Shown here piece after piece: positions 35,956 to 44,742 of a DNA stretch of 64,000 bases. The DNA comes from Cystobacter ferrugineus (GTDB taxonomy: Bacteria; Myxococcota; Myxococcia; Myxococcales; Myxococcaceae): assembly GCF_001887355.1 (NCBI RefSeq), contig NZ_MPIN01000018.1, forward strand, positions 62,001 to 126,000. Direction: 5' to 3'. Both the position numbers and the translations under genes were made by a program. The notes beneath the pieces were generated by a model. It was not told the origin of the DNA. It ran no database searches and saw only the letters and a list, made by a program, of their open reading frames with translations. Numbering within the stretch: position 1 is the stretch's first letter; each line of letters starts with the position of its first letter.

Positions 35956-37353
35956 GTGGCTGAGACTTTCGACGTGGTGATCATCGGTTCGGGCCCGGGG
36001 GGTTATGTCGGTGCGATCCGGGCGGCGCAGCTCGGGTTGAAGACGGCCCTCATCGAGAAGGACAAGCGCCTGGGTGGCACGTGCCTCCATCGGGGCTGCA
36101 TCCCCACCAAGTCGCTGCTGTGGAGCGCCTCGCTCCTGCATCACATCAAGGAAGCGGCGGACTTCGGCATCGAGGTGCCGGCGCCGGTGGTCAACTGGGC
36201 CAAGGTCCAGGAGCACAAGCAGAAGGTGGTCACCAAGGGTGCCAACGGCATCGACTACCTGATGAAGAAGAACAAGATCTCGGTCTTCAAGGGCCACGGC
36301 CGCATCGCCGGCAAGGGCAAGGTCGAGGTCACCGCCGACGACGGCTCCAAGCAGTCGCTGGACACCAAGAACATCATCATCGCGACGGGCTCGGTGCCCA
36401 AGTCGCTGCCCAACGTGCAGGTGGATCACCAGCGCGTGCTCAACAGCGACTCCATCCTCACCATCGACCGCATTCCCAAGAGCCTCATCGTGATCGGCGC
36501 GGGCGCGGTGGGTTGTGAGTTCGCCTCCGTCTTCAACCACATGGGCACCCAGGTCTCCGTGGTGGAGTACCTGCCCAACCTGCTGCCCATCGAGGACGTG
36601 GACGTCTCCAAGGAGTTCGAGAAGCACTTCAAGAAGCGCAAGATCGACGTGCACACCGGCGCCAAGGTGGAGAAGGTGGAGAGCAGCGCCAACGGCGTGA
36701 AGCTCACCATGACGGTGGGCACCGAGACGCGCACCATCGAGGCCGAGTACGTGCTGTCCGCCGTGGGCCGCGCCCCGGTGACCGAGGACATCGGTCTGAG
36801 CTTCACGTCCATCAAGACCGATCGCGGCTTCATCAAGACGGACGAGATGATGCGCACCACCGAGCCGAACGTGTACGCGATCGGTGACGTCATCCCCACG
36901 CCGATGCTCGCCCACGTGGCCAGCGCCGAGTCGGTGCTCGCGGTGGAGCACATCGCCGGCAAGAAGCCCACGCCCATCAACTACGACCTGACGCCGTCGG
37001 CCACCTACTGCTACCCCGAGGTGGCGTCCGTGGGTCTCACGGAGAAGAAGGCCAAGGAGCGCGGCTACGACGTGAAGACGGGCATCTTCCCGTTCTCCGC
37101 CGTCACCAAGGCCTCCATCTCCAACGAGGGCATCGGTCTGGTGAAGGTGGTCTCGGACAAGAAGTACGACGAGGTGCTCGGCGTCCACCTGGTGGGCCCG
37201 CACGCCACCGAGCTGCTCGCCGAGGCCTGCGTGGCGCTCCGCCTGGAGATCACCACCGAGGAGCTCGCCCACACGATGCACGCCCACCCCACGCTCTCGG
37301 AGATCGTGAAGGAAGGCGCCGAGATGACCCTGGGTCATCCGATCCACATCTGA
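35956..37353 (+). CDS. lpdA: Dihydrolipoyl dehydrogenase (E3)
   Basis: 465 residues. The FAD motif is VVIIGSGPGGYVGAIRAAQ, the redox disulphide is in GGTCLHRGCIPTKSLL, the NAD motif is VIGAGAVGCEFASVF, and the interface His-Glu pair is in HAHPTLSE. It reoxidises lipoyl groups of 2-oxoacid dehydrogenases and the glycine cleavage system. Start is GTG 35956 with GGAGG 5 bp upstream. It belongs to a cluster with lipA, an E2 and lipB. Confidence 0.96.
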   Translation: MAETFDVVIIGSGPGGYVGAIRAAQLGLKTALIEKDKRLGGTCLHRGCIPTKSLLWSASLLHHIKEAADFGIEVPAPVVNWAKVQEHKQKVVTKGANGIDYLMKKNKISVFKGHGRIAGKGKVEVTADDGSKQSLDTKNIIIATGSVPKSLPNVQVDHQRVLNSDSILTIDRIPKSLIVIGAGAVGCEFASVFNHMGTQVSVVEYLPNLLPIEDVDVSKEFEKHFKKRKIDVHTGAKVEKVESSANGVKLTMTVGTETRTIEAEYVLSAVGRAPVTEDIGLSFTSIKTDRGFIKTDEMMRTTEPNVYAIGDVIPTPMLAHVASAESVLAVEHIAGKKPTPINYDLTPSATYCYPEVASVGLTEKKAKERGYDVKTGIFPFSAVTKASISNEGIGLVKVVSDKKYDEVLGVHLVGPHATELLAEACVALRLEITTEELAHTMHAHPTLSEIVKEGAEMTLGHPIHI

Positions 37354-37378
37354 GCCGGGCGCTTCACGCTCGTTTCAC

Positions 37379-38167
37379 TCAGGCCGTCCGAGACGACTCC
37401 GTTTCGGGCGGCCGTTGCATGTCCGGGGGCGGGTGCACCGGGACGTGGCCGAGCAGCTCCGCCAGGTCGAACGCGTCCAGCAGCGCGTGTCCGTGCAGGT
37501 CGTTGTTGAAGTACACCCAGGCGTCGCGTCCCTTCTGGCGCCAGGCCTTCAGGTCTCTCGCCACCGGGCGCAGCGCCGTGCGGCCGTAGCGTCCGGCGTA
37601 GCGAGCCCCCAGTCCGTGGAAGCGCAGGTAGCGGAAGCTCCCCGTGGGGCGGGGCGCGGGCACCGGGACCAGGTCATGCTCGCACAGGGCCACGTCCCAC
37701 CGGTCGAGCACCTCCAGCACCTCGTCGTGGTACCAGGCGGCGTCACGGAACTCGAAGACGGAGTGGATGCCGCGGGGCAGGGCGGCGAGGAAGCGCTCCA
37801 GCCGCTCGGGGTCTGGCTTCTTCATGTGCGGCGGGAGCTGCCAGAGCACCGGGCCGAGCTTCGGGCCCAGGCGGAGGATGACGCGGAAGAAGCGCGCCAG
37901 GCCCTCGCCCACGTCCGTCAGCCGCTTCATGTGGGTGAGGTAGCGGCTGCCCTTGCACGCGAAGCGGAAGCCCGGAGGCGTCTGCGCGTACCAGCCGTCC
38001 ACCGCGTCCACCGTGGGCAACCGGTAGAAGGAGGCGTTGAGCTCCACGGTGGAGAACACCTGGGCGTAGTAGGGCAGCCAGCGGCTGGTGGGCAGCCCGG
38101 GTGGATAGAACAAAGCCTTCCAGTGCTTGTAGACGTACCCGCTCGTCCCGAGGTGGATGGCCCTCAT
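37379..38167 (-). CDS. DUF72 (YecE-like) family protein
   Basis: 262 residues. Landmarks are IHLGTSGYVYKHW at the start, FSTVELNASFYRLP, PPGFRFACKGSRYLTHMKRL, a central WQLPPHMKKP, and the late AWVYFNNDLHGHALLDA. These match the DUF72 TIM-barrel-like family, whose biochemical role is unknown. Start at ATG 38167 (MRAIHLG) is preferred over 38185. It interrupts the lipoate gene group on the opposite strand. Confidence 0.9.
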   Translation of the reverse strand: MRAIHLGTSGYVYKHWKALFYPPGLPTSRWLPYYAQVFSTVELNASFYRLPTVDAVDGWYAQTPPGFRFACKGSRYLTHMKRLTDVGEGLARFFRVILRLGPKLGPVLWQLPPHMKKPDPERLERFLAALPRGIHSVFEFRDAAWYHDEVLEVLDRWDVALCEHDLVPVPAPRPTGSFRYLRFHGLGARYAGRYGRTALRPVARDLKAWRQKGRDAWVYFNNDLHGHALLDAFDLAELLGHVPVHPPPDMQRPPETESSRTA

Positions 38168-38430
38168 GCCGCCAAGCATGGGCATTCCGGGAGCGGGCTG
38201 GCGGGAAGGGCGTGCTCGCCCGCCCGGTGGCCGAGCCGCTCATCCCCCGGGCGAGCCGGGCTGATGGTCCCGATGGGGGGCGCGAGTGTTCCGGAGCGGA
38301 CGCGCGCTGCCTGGAAAGGCGGGCCGCGTTAGAAGGGAGAAGCGTTTGAATCCGCGCGAGAGCTGACATATCGCGTCAAGGCTTCCCGCTTGACCCTGCT
38401 TTCGCCCCAACCGTAGAAGGCCCGCGACCC

Positions 38431-39366
38431 ATGGCGACTCCCGATCGTTTTCCCCTGCCGCAGGTAGCCGAATCCACCCGGAAGCCCGAGTGGTTGAAGG
38501 TGCGTCTCCCGCACGGGGAGGGGTATGAGCGGGTGAAGTCCATCGTGCGCCGCACGAAGCTGGCCACGGTGTGCGAGGAAGCCCGCTGCCCGAACATCGC
38601 CGAGTGCTGGGGCGGTGGCACCGCCACGGTGATGCTCATGGGCGAGGTGTGCACGCGCGCGTGCCGCTTCTGCCACGTGAAGGTGGGCGCGCCGCCGCCG
38701 TTGGATCCGATGGAGCCCATCCACCTGGCCCAGGCCGTCAAGGAGATGGACCTGGAGTACATCGTGGTCACCTCGGTGAACCGGGATGATCGGCCGGATG
38801 GGGGCGCGAGCCACTTCGCCTCGGCCATCCGCGAGCTGCGCCAGCACTCGCCCAAGACGATCGTCGAGGTGCTCATCCCCGACTTCAAGGGCAAGGAGCA
38901 GGACCTGGACACCGTGGCCCAGGCCCGGCCGCACGTGGTCGCCCACAACGTGGAGACGGTGGAGCGCCTCACCCCCACCGTGCGCGATCGCCGCGCCACC
39001 TACCGCCAGTCGCTCCGGGTGCTCGAGTACCTCAAGAACCGCCCCGAGCGGCTCTACACCAAGAGCTCCGTCATGGTGGGCCTGGGCGAGACGGACGCCG
39101 AGCTGGAGCAGACCTTCCGCGACCTGCGCTCGGCGGGCGTGGACGTGCTGACGCTGGGCCAGTACCTCCAGCCCTCGCAGTACCACCTGCGCGTGGAGCG
39201 CTTCGTGAGCCCGCCCCAGTTCGAGGCCTACAAGCAGCTCGCCGAGTCCTTCGGCTTCCTCTACGTCGCCTCCGGGCCGCTCGTGCGCTCGAGCTACCGC
39301 GCCGCCGAGTTCTTCATGAAGGGCCTCATGGAGCGTGAGCGCCTGGGGCTCGCCAGCAACACCTGA
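38431..39366 (+). CDS. lipA: Lipoyl synthase
   Basis: 311 residues. The auxiliary cluster motif C-x4-C-x5-C is in CEEARCPNIAECW, the radical-SAM motif C-x3-C-x2-C in CTRACRFCHVK, and the C-terminal R-S-S-Y motif in VRSSYRAAEF. It inserts two sulphurs into protein-bound octanoyl groups. A possible promoter is TTGACC (38390-38395) with TAGAAG 18 bp later. The E2 gene, a likely lipoylated substrate, starts 35 bp downstream. Confidence 0.97.
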   Translation: MATPDRFPLPQVAESTRKPEWLKVRLPHGEGYERVKSIVRRTKLATVCEEARCPNIAECWGGGTATVMLMGEVCTRACRFCHVKVGAPPPLDPMEPIHLAQAVKEMDLEYIVVTSVNRDDRPDGGASHFASAIRELRQHSPKTIVEVLIPDFKGKEQDLDTVAQARPHVVAHNVETVERLTPTVRDRRATYRQSLRVLEYLKNRPERLYTKSSVMVGLGETDAELEQTFRDLRSAGVDVLTLGQYLQPSQYHLRVERFVSPPQFEAYKQLAESFGFLYVASGPLVRSSYRAAEFFMKGLMERERLGLASNT

Positions 39367-39401
39367 CGCCTTTCCTCCCCTCATCCCGAAACGGAACCCG
39401 A

Positions 39402-40673
39402 ATGGCGATCTTCGAGTTGAAGCTTCCTGATCTTGGCGAAGGTGTTCAGGAGGGCGAACTGGTCAAGTGGCACGTCAAACCGGGTGACCTGGTCAAGGAG
39501 GACCAGACCCTCGCCGAGGTGATGACGGACAAGGCCACGGTGACCGTTCCCAGCCCCAAGGCCGGCCGGGTCGTGCAGACGCACGGCAAGGAAGGCGAGA
39601 TGGCGAAGGTGCACCAGCTCCTCGTCACGCTCGAGCTCGAGGGCTCCGCGCCCGCCCAGGCCCCGTCGAGTCATGGGGCTCCGGCGGCGGCTCCCGCTCC
39701 CGCCGCTGCTCCCGTGGCCGCGGCGGCCAGCGCGGCTCCGGAGGCCGCGTCTTCGTCCAAGGTGCTCGCCACGCCGCTCACCCGCCGCATGGCGCGCGAG
39801 CACGGGTTGGATCTCTCGCAGATCGCCGGTTCCGGGCCGCACGGCCGCGTGATGAAGGCGGACGTGAAGGCGGCCATCGCGGGCGCCACCGCCGCGCGCA
39901 ACGAGGTGTCGGCTCCCCCCGCCGCCGCGCGTCCGGCCGCGCCGCCGGTGGCCTCGGGCCGGGCCGACGAGCGCATCCCGCTGCGTGGCCTGCGCAAGAA
40001 GATCGCCGAGAAGATGGTGCGCTCGAAGTTCACCGCGCCCCACTTCGGCTTCGTCGAGGAGATGGATGCCACGGAGCTCGTCGCCCTGCGCAAGCGGCTC
40101 AACGAGAGCCTGGCCGCCACGGGGGACAAGACGAAGCTGTCCTTCCTGCCCTTCATCGTGAAGGCCGTCATCGCCGCGATGAAGAAGTTCCCCCACCTCA
40201 ACGCCCAGATGGACGAGGCCGCCCAGGAGCTCGTCGTCCGGGGCGAGTTCAACATCGGCATCGCGGTGGCCACCCCCGAGGGGCTCACCGTTCCGGTGAT
40301 CAAGAGCGCGGACCGGCTCACCCTGCGCGAGCTGGCCGAGGAGATCCTCCGCCTGAGCACCGCGGCGCGCGAGCGCAAGCTGAAGATGGACGAGCTCACC
40401 GGCGGCTCCTTCACCATCACCTCGCTCGGACAGTCGGGCGGCATCTTCGCCACGCCCATCATCAACCACCCCGAGGTGGCCATCCTGGGCATCCACCGCA
40501 TGCGCAAGCGGCCCGTGGTGGACAAGAACGACCAGGTGGTCGTGCGCGAGATGATGAACATCTCCATCTCCGCCGATCACCGCGTCATCGACGGTCAGAT
40601 GGCCGCGGACTTCGTCTACGAGGTCATCAAGTACCTGGAGCATCCGGACATGCTGTTCCTGGCCATGGCCTGA
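39402..40673 (+). CDS. 2-oxoacid dehydrogenase E2 (dihydrolipoamide acyltransferase)
   Basis: 423 residues: one lipoyl domain (1-77) with the lipoylation lysine in VMTDKATVTVP, an Ala/Pro linker, a peripheral-subunit-binding domain (ATPLTRRMAREHGLDL to GRVMKADV), and a catalytic acyltransferase domain ending with SISADHRVIDGQMAADFV. The sequence resembles branched-chain E2 (BkdB/BkdC) more than pyruvate E2, but E1 genes are not present to decide. It follows lipA by 35 bp. Confidence 0.93.
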   Translation: MAIFELKLPDLGEGVQEGELVKWHVKPGDLVKEDQTLAEVMTDKATVTVPSPKAGRVVQTHGKEGEMAKVHQLLVTLELEGSAPAQAPSSHGAPAAAPAPAAAPVAAAASAAPEAASSSKVLATPLTRRMAREHGLDLSQIAGSGPHGRVMKADVKAAIAGATAARNEVSAPPAAARPAAPPVASGRADERIPLRGLRKKIAEKMVRSKFTAPHFGFVEEMDATELVALRKRLNESLAATGDKTKLSFLPFIVKAVIAAMKKFPHLNAQMDEAAQELVVRGEFNIGIAVATPEGLTVPVIKSADRLTLRELAEEILRLSTAARERKLKMDELTGGSFTITSLGQSGGIFATPIINHPEVAILGIHRMRKRPVVDKNDQVVVREMMNISISADHRVIDGQMAADFVYEVIKYLEHPDMLFLAMA

Positions 40674-40705
40674 CGGCCGGCGGCCTTCACGAGGGAGTAC
40701 GGCCC

Positions 40706-42061
40706 ATGGCCGAGAACGTCCGCGACGTCATCCGCGCCGCCCAGGCGGCGGAGCTCGGAGGCGACAAGCGCCGGGCCATCGAGTTGTTCCAACGCGCCGC
40801 CGAGCTGTGCCGGCGCGGGGGAAACCGGGCCCGGGCGGGACAGCTCCTGCGCTATGCCCTGCGGTTGGATCCTTCTCGCACCGACCTGGAGGAGGCGCTG
40901 CGCCGGTTGGAGGCCGAGGAGAGCGAGCCCTCGCCCTCCGTCCCGGTCGTGGCCTCGGATGAGGACGATGACGAGGACGACCTCCACGAGGGCAGCACCT
41001 GGGTGATCGAGGAGGATTCCTCGACGCTCCAGGATGCGTTGCGCGAGGCCACGCTGGCCGTGGATCGCCGGACCAACCCGGTGGGCCTGGCGGTGAAGGT
41101 CATGCGTTCGGCCGTCCTCACCGCGGAGAGCGTGGGGACGCGGCGGGAAGAACCGCCCACGCCGCCCGCCGTGTCCTCCCCGCCTCCGCTGGAGCGGGAA
41201 GGCATGTTCATCGAGCGGGGGCCGACCCGGGCCGATCCCTCGCTCGAGGCGTGGTGCTCCTTCTGCTGCCGGCCCCGGACCGAGGTGGGGCCACTGGTGG
41301 CGGGTCCCGCCGGTGCGTTCATCTGCGCGGCCTGCCTCGGAGAGTCCAGCTCGCTCCTGGGGGGCGTGACGGCGCGTGCCCCGTCCGCACGGCCCCGGGC
41401 GTCGCGGCCCGTCACCCAGGAGCTGCTGGGACAAGCGGAGGCGCGGGAGCGTCTGGCGAGCGGGCTGGCGGCGGGGGTGCGCCGGGTGCTGGTGCTCGGG
41501 CCCGAGGGCTCGGGAAAGAGCACCTGGCTGCGGGCGCTCGCGGAGGCGGGGCAGGGGGAGTTCGTCACTCCGGAGTCGATTGATCGGGCCTCGGTGGAGG
41601 CCACGCTGCTCGTGGAGGACGTGGACCGGCTGCCTTCCGCCGGACAGGCCGCGCTCGGGGCCTTCCTGAGCCGTCATTCCCAGCGCACGGTGGTGATGTC
41701 CGCCCGGGGCGGCGCGGTGGCGCCCGGGCCCGAGCTCGTGTCGGACACGGGCCGCCTCTACGTGCCCACCACGGCCTCGCTCTCCGAGGCCACCCGCGGT
41801 GCGCTCTCCCTGTCGTTGTTGGAGCAGGTGCAACTGCTCGTCACGCTCGAGTCGCCCGGCGTCGAGCTGCTGCGGGAGATCGCCCGGCGACAGCTCGCCG
41901 CCCGGGACGACATCCAACTGTCCGAGGAGGCGCTCACCGCGCTCGCCGAGGTGGCCGCCCGTTCGCCTCGGACCGGACATGAATTGAAGGCGCTCCTGGC
42001 GCGGATTCCCCCCGGCTCCTGGCGGCGGGTGACTCCGGGGCCGGACAAGGGAGACACGTGA
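40706..42061 (+). CDS. TPR / ClpX-type C4 zinc finger / P-loop ATPase protein, novel architecture
   Basis: 451 residues, not recognised as a named protein. Residues 5-70 form one or two TPR-like helix pairs (GDKRRAIELFQRAAELCRR). An acidic, Pro-rich linker follows. Residues 183-211 are a C4 zinc finger of the ClpX type (WCSFCCRPRTEVG, then GAFICAACL; Cys184, 187, 207, 210). Residues about 240-450 are a P-loop ATPase with Walker A GPEGSGKST, Walker B TLLVEDVDRLP, a sensor-like TVVMSARGG, and a helical lid. The ClpX finger usually recognises unfoldase adaptors and substrates, so a substrate-targeting or chaperone role is conceivable. It lies between E2 and lipB, overlapping lipB by 4 bp. Confidence 0.75.
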   Translation: MAENVRDVIRAAQAAELGGDKRRAIELFQRAAELCRRGGNRARAGQLLRYALRLDPSRTDLEEALRRLEAEESEPSPSVPVVASDEDDDEDDLHEGSTWVIEEDSSTLQDALREATLAVDRRTNPVGLAVKVMRSAVLTAESVGTRREEPPTPPAVSSPPPLEREGMFIERGPTRADPSLEAWCSFCCRPRTEVGPLVAGPAGAFICAACLGESSSLLGGVTARAPSARPRASRPVTQELLGQAEARERLASGLAAGVRRVLVLGPEGSGKSTWLRALAEAGQGEFVTPESIDRASVEATLLVEDVDRLPSAGQAALGAFLSRHSQRTVVMSARGGAVAPGPELVSDTGRLYVPTTASLSEATRGALSLSLLEQVQLLVTLESPGVELLREIARRQLAARDDIQLSEEALTALAEVAARSPRTGHELKALLARIPPGSWRRVTPGPDKGDT

Positions 42062-43155
42062 ACACTCTGACGGTCTATCGGCTCGGTCAGGTCGAGTACG
42101 AGGATGGCTTGCAGCTCATGAAGCTCTTCGGCGAGACCCGGCGGCAGGGCCTCTGCGGGGACGTGTTGCTGCTGCTCGAGCACCCGCCGGTGCTCACCCT
42201 GGGCCGGGCCGCCAAACGCGAGAACGTCGTCGCGGACGATGCGCGGCTGGCCGAGGAGCACATCGGGTTGTTCCAGACGGACCGGGGCGGCGATGTCACC
42301 TATCACGGCCCCGGACAGCTCGTGGGCTACCCCATCTTCCTGCTGCCCGAGCACCGCCAGGACGTGCGCCGCTACGTGCGGGATGTCGAGCAGTGCATGC
42401 ACCGCACGCTCGCCGAGTATGGCCTGTCCTCGTCGACGATTCCCAAGTGGCCCGGGGTGTGGCTCGGCGGAGAGGCGACGCACGATGCCCGGAAGATCGC
42501 CGCCATCGGGGTGCATCTGGCGCGCTGGCTCACCACGCATGGCTTCGCGCTCAACGTGAACACGCACCTGGAGCACTTCCAGCTCATCGTTCCCTGTGGC
42601 ATCCGCGAAGCGGGCGTCACGTCGCTGCAGCGCGAGCTGGGCCACCCCGTGCCCATGGCCGAGGTGGAGGAGAAGGTGGCGCGGCACTTCGCCGACGTCT
42701 TCGAGCTCCAGCGCGTCGAGGCCCCGCCACCCACGCGCACCGTGAGCGTCACGCTCCTCAAGGGCGAAGGCGCCGACACCCGCGTGCTGCTCTTGCGCCG
42801 GCGTCCTCATCGGGGCGGCTTCTGGCAGATCGTCACCGGACGGCTGGAGCCGGGCGAGTCACCTCGCGAGGCCGCCGCGCGTGAGCTGTTCGAGGAGACC
42901 GGACTGCGCGCCGACGTGGTGGATCTGGACTACCGCCATGCCTTCGCGGTGGGCAACACGGTGCCGCCCCGGCTCGTCGAGGAGAATGCCTTCGCCGCCC
43001 GCTGCGACGGCGGCTTCGAGGTGCGGCTGGGGGACGAGCACGATGCCGCCGAGTGGGTGGATGTTCCCACGGCGCTCGAGCGGCTGCCCTTCCGGGGGCT
43101 GCGCGAGGGCGTGGAGCGCGCCCTCCAGCGCGGCGCGCGCGACGTCAGAGGGTGA
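42058..43155 (+). CDS. lipB: Octanoyltransferase LipB fused to a Nudix hydrolase
   Basis: 365 residues, about 140 longer than normal LipB. Residues 1-220 have the LipB signature RGGDVTYHGPGQLVGYP, the catalytic Lys in ARKIAAIGVH and the catalytic Cys in IVPCGI. Residues 225-355 are a Nudix domain with the box GRLEPGESPREAAARELFEETG. LipB moves octanoate from ACP to target lysines. The Nudix substrate is unknown; the domain resembles dihydroneopterin-triphosphate or nucleotide pyrophosphohydrolases only in general. GTG 42058 overlaps the upstream stop (GTGA). The 3' end overlaps the convergent MBL gene by 11 bp. Confidence 0.93.
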   Translation: MNTLTVYRLGQVEYEDGLQLMKLFGETRRQGLCGDVLLLLEHPPVLTLGRAAKRENVVADDARLAEEHIGLFQTDRGGDVTYHGPGQLVGYPIFLLPEHRQDVRRYVRDVEQCMHRTLAEYGLSSSTIPKWPGVWLGGEATHDARKIAAIGVHLARWLTTHGFALNVNTHLEHFQLIVPCGIREAGVTSLQRELGHPVPMAEVEEKVARHFADVFELQRVEAPPPTRTVSVTLLKGEGADTRVLLLRRRPHRGGFWQIVTGRLEPGESPREAAARELFEETGLRADVVDLDYRHAFAVGNTVPPRLVEENAFAARCDGGFEVRLGDEHDAAEWVDVPTALERLPFRGLREGVERALQRGARDVRG

Positions 43156-44053
43156 TCGTCTCCAGCTCCCGCGCGGCGAGCACCTCGGGGCGGTGCTCGC
43201 GCACCCGGGCGACGAAGGCATCCATCTCCTCGTCATCGCGCGTGGGATCGTGGTGGAAGAGCACCAGCTGCTTCACGTGGGCGGTGTTGGCCACGTGCAC
43301 CGCCGCCTCCCACGTCGAGTGGCCCCAGCCCAGCTTCGGGGCGCCCTTGCGGCCCCGGTACTCATCCTCGGTGTACATCGCGTCGATGATGAGCACGTCC
43401 GCGTCCCGCGCGAACTCCATCAGCTCGCGATCCATGTCGCAGCCGTGCTCCACGTCCGTCGCGTACACCACCGAGCGGCCATCGCAGTCCACGCGATAGC
43501 CCAGGTTGCCGCCCGGATGGTTCAGATCCAGGGCGCGCACGGTGGCCGGTCCCAGCTCCACCTGGTGCCCGGGCGCCATGTCCCGGTGGGTCAGCGTGGC
43601 CTTGGTCACCTGGGCCATCGTCACCGGGAAGTAGGGCTGCACCATCTGCCCGGCCAGCACGTCCTTCACCGAGCGCCCCTCGCGCGTGGCGCCATACACC
43701 GTGAAGGAGAAGCGCGGGTTGAAGAACGGGGTGAAGAACGGCACACCCTGCAGGTGATCGTAGTGGTAGTGGGACAGGAAGATGGACGCGCGCAGCGGCC
43801 CACTCCCCGCGCTCAGCGTCTCGCCCAACGCGCGAGACCCCGTGCCCATGTCGAAGATGAGCAGCTCGTCCCCGCATCGCACCTCGACGCAAGGCGTATT
43901 GCCCCCATAGCGCTGGGTTGTCGGTCCCGGGGAGGGGACAGAGCCGCGCACCCCCCAGAACCGGACGTGAAAGGGGACTCGCGACCCGGCGTGCTCCCCC
44001 GGCGCGTCCTCAGCCCACCTTGGCTTCTGTGTCGTCCTCGGCGAAGAGCTCAA
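43145..44053 (-). CDS. MBL-fold metal-dependent hydrolase
   Basis: 302 residues. Metal motif H-x-H-x-D-H is in LSHYHYDHLQG, with further ligands in DLNHPGGNLGY, YATDVEH and FHHDPTRDDEE. The opening VRFWGVRGSVPSPGP and TQRYGGNTPCVEV resemble cyclic-nucleotide phosphodiesterase/RNase Z-like hydrolases often found next to signalling genes. The only available start is TTG 44053, which overlaps the ribA 3' end by 44 bp on the same strand, so coupling is likely. Its substrate is unknown. Confidence 0.85.
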   Translation of the reverse strand: MSSSPRTTQKPRWAEDAPGEHAGSRVPFHVRFWGVRGSVPSPGPTTQRYGGNTPCVEVRCGDELLIFDMGTGSRALGETLSAGSGPLRASIFLSHYHYDHLQGVPFFTPFFNPRFSFTVYGATREGRSVKDVLAGQMVQPYFPVTMAQVTKATLTHRDMAPGHQVELGPATVRALDLNHPGGNLGYRVDCDGRSVVYATDVEHGCDMDRELMEFARDADVLIIDAMYTEDEYRGRKGAPKLGWGHSTWEAAVHVANTAHVKQLVLFHHDPTRDDEEMDAFVARVREHRPEVLAARELETITL

Positions 44054-44675
44054 TCAGGTGTCCCGTGCGCTCGCGCTTTGTCCTCAGGTAGTCCACGTTA
44101 TGTGGATTATGCGCCGTACGCGAGGGAATGCGTCGGCGTACGGGAATACCCTCTTCCACCAATCCTGCAATTTTCAGGGGGTTGTTCGTGATGAGGTCCA
44201 CGGAACGCACTCCCAGTGAGCGCAGCATCTCCGCGGCGACGTCGTAGCTGCGCAGATCGTCGGCGAACCCCAGCTTCCGGTTGGACTCGTAGGTGTCCAG
44301 CCCCTGGGCCTGCAGGGCATAGGCCTTGATCTTGTTGCCCAGGCCGATCCCCCGGCCCTCCTGGCGCAGGTAGAGCACCACCCCACAGCCATTCTGGGTG
44401 ACGAAGTCCAGCGCCCGGTCGAGCTGCTGCCGGCAGTCGCACTTGAGGCTGCCGAACACCTCGCTGGTCAGGCACTCGGAGTGCACACGCACCGGCACCC
44501 CCTCCTTGTCGTGGATGTCCCCCACGATGAGGGCCACGTGCTCCCGCCCATTGCGCTTCTCCCGGAAGACGACCGTGCGCAGCACGCCCCGCTCCGTCGG
44601 GACGTCCGCTTCGGAGAACCTCTCCAGGAGCGAAGAGCTTTTTCGGGTGGGGAGGACCTGAGGCGTGTCGGACAT
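44010..44675 (-). CDS. ribA: GTP cyclohydrolase II
   Basis: 221 residues. Zinc cysteines are in CLTSEVFGSLKCDCRQQL, and the active-site region in VLYLRQEGRGIGLGNKIKAY. Substrate loop LRSYDVAAEML and the closing IPVRRRIPS are conserved. It opens GTP to start riboflavin synthesis. It is stand-alone, not fused to RibB. ATG 44675 is supported by AGGGAGAAAGG upstream. No FMN riboswitch was recognised before it. Confidence 0.93.
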   Translation of the reverse strand: MSDTPQVLPTRKSSSLLERFSEADVPTERGVLRTVVFREKRNGREHVALIVGDIHDKEGVPVRVHSECLTSEVFGSLKCDCRQQLDRALDFVTQNGCGVVLYLRQEGRGIGLGNKIKAYALQAQGLDTYESNRKLGFADDLRSYDVAAEMLRSLGVRSVDLITNNPLKIAGLVEEGIPVRRRIPSRTAHNPHNVDYLRTKRERTGHLIELFAEDDTEAKVG

Positions 44676-44742
44676 GAGAAGACCTTTCTCCCTTACAACA
44701 TTTGGGGACACAAGATGGATGCTCGCCGGGGGCCGTTGTTCC

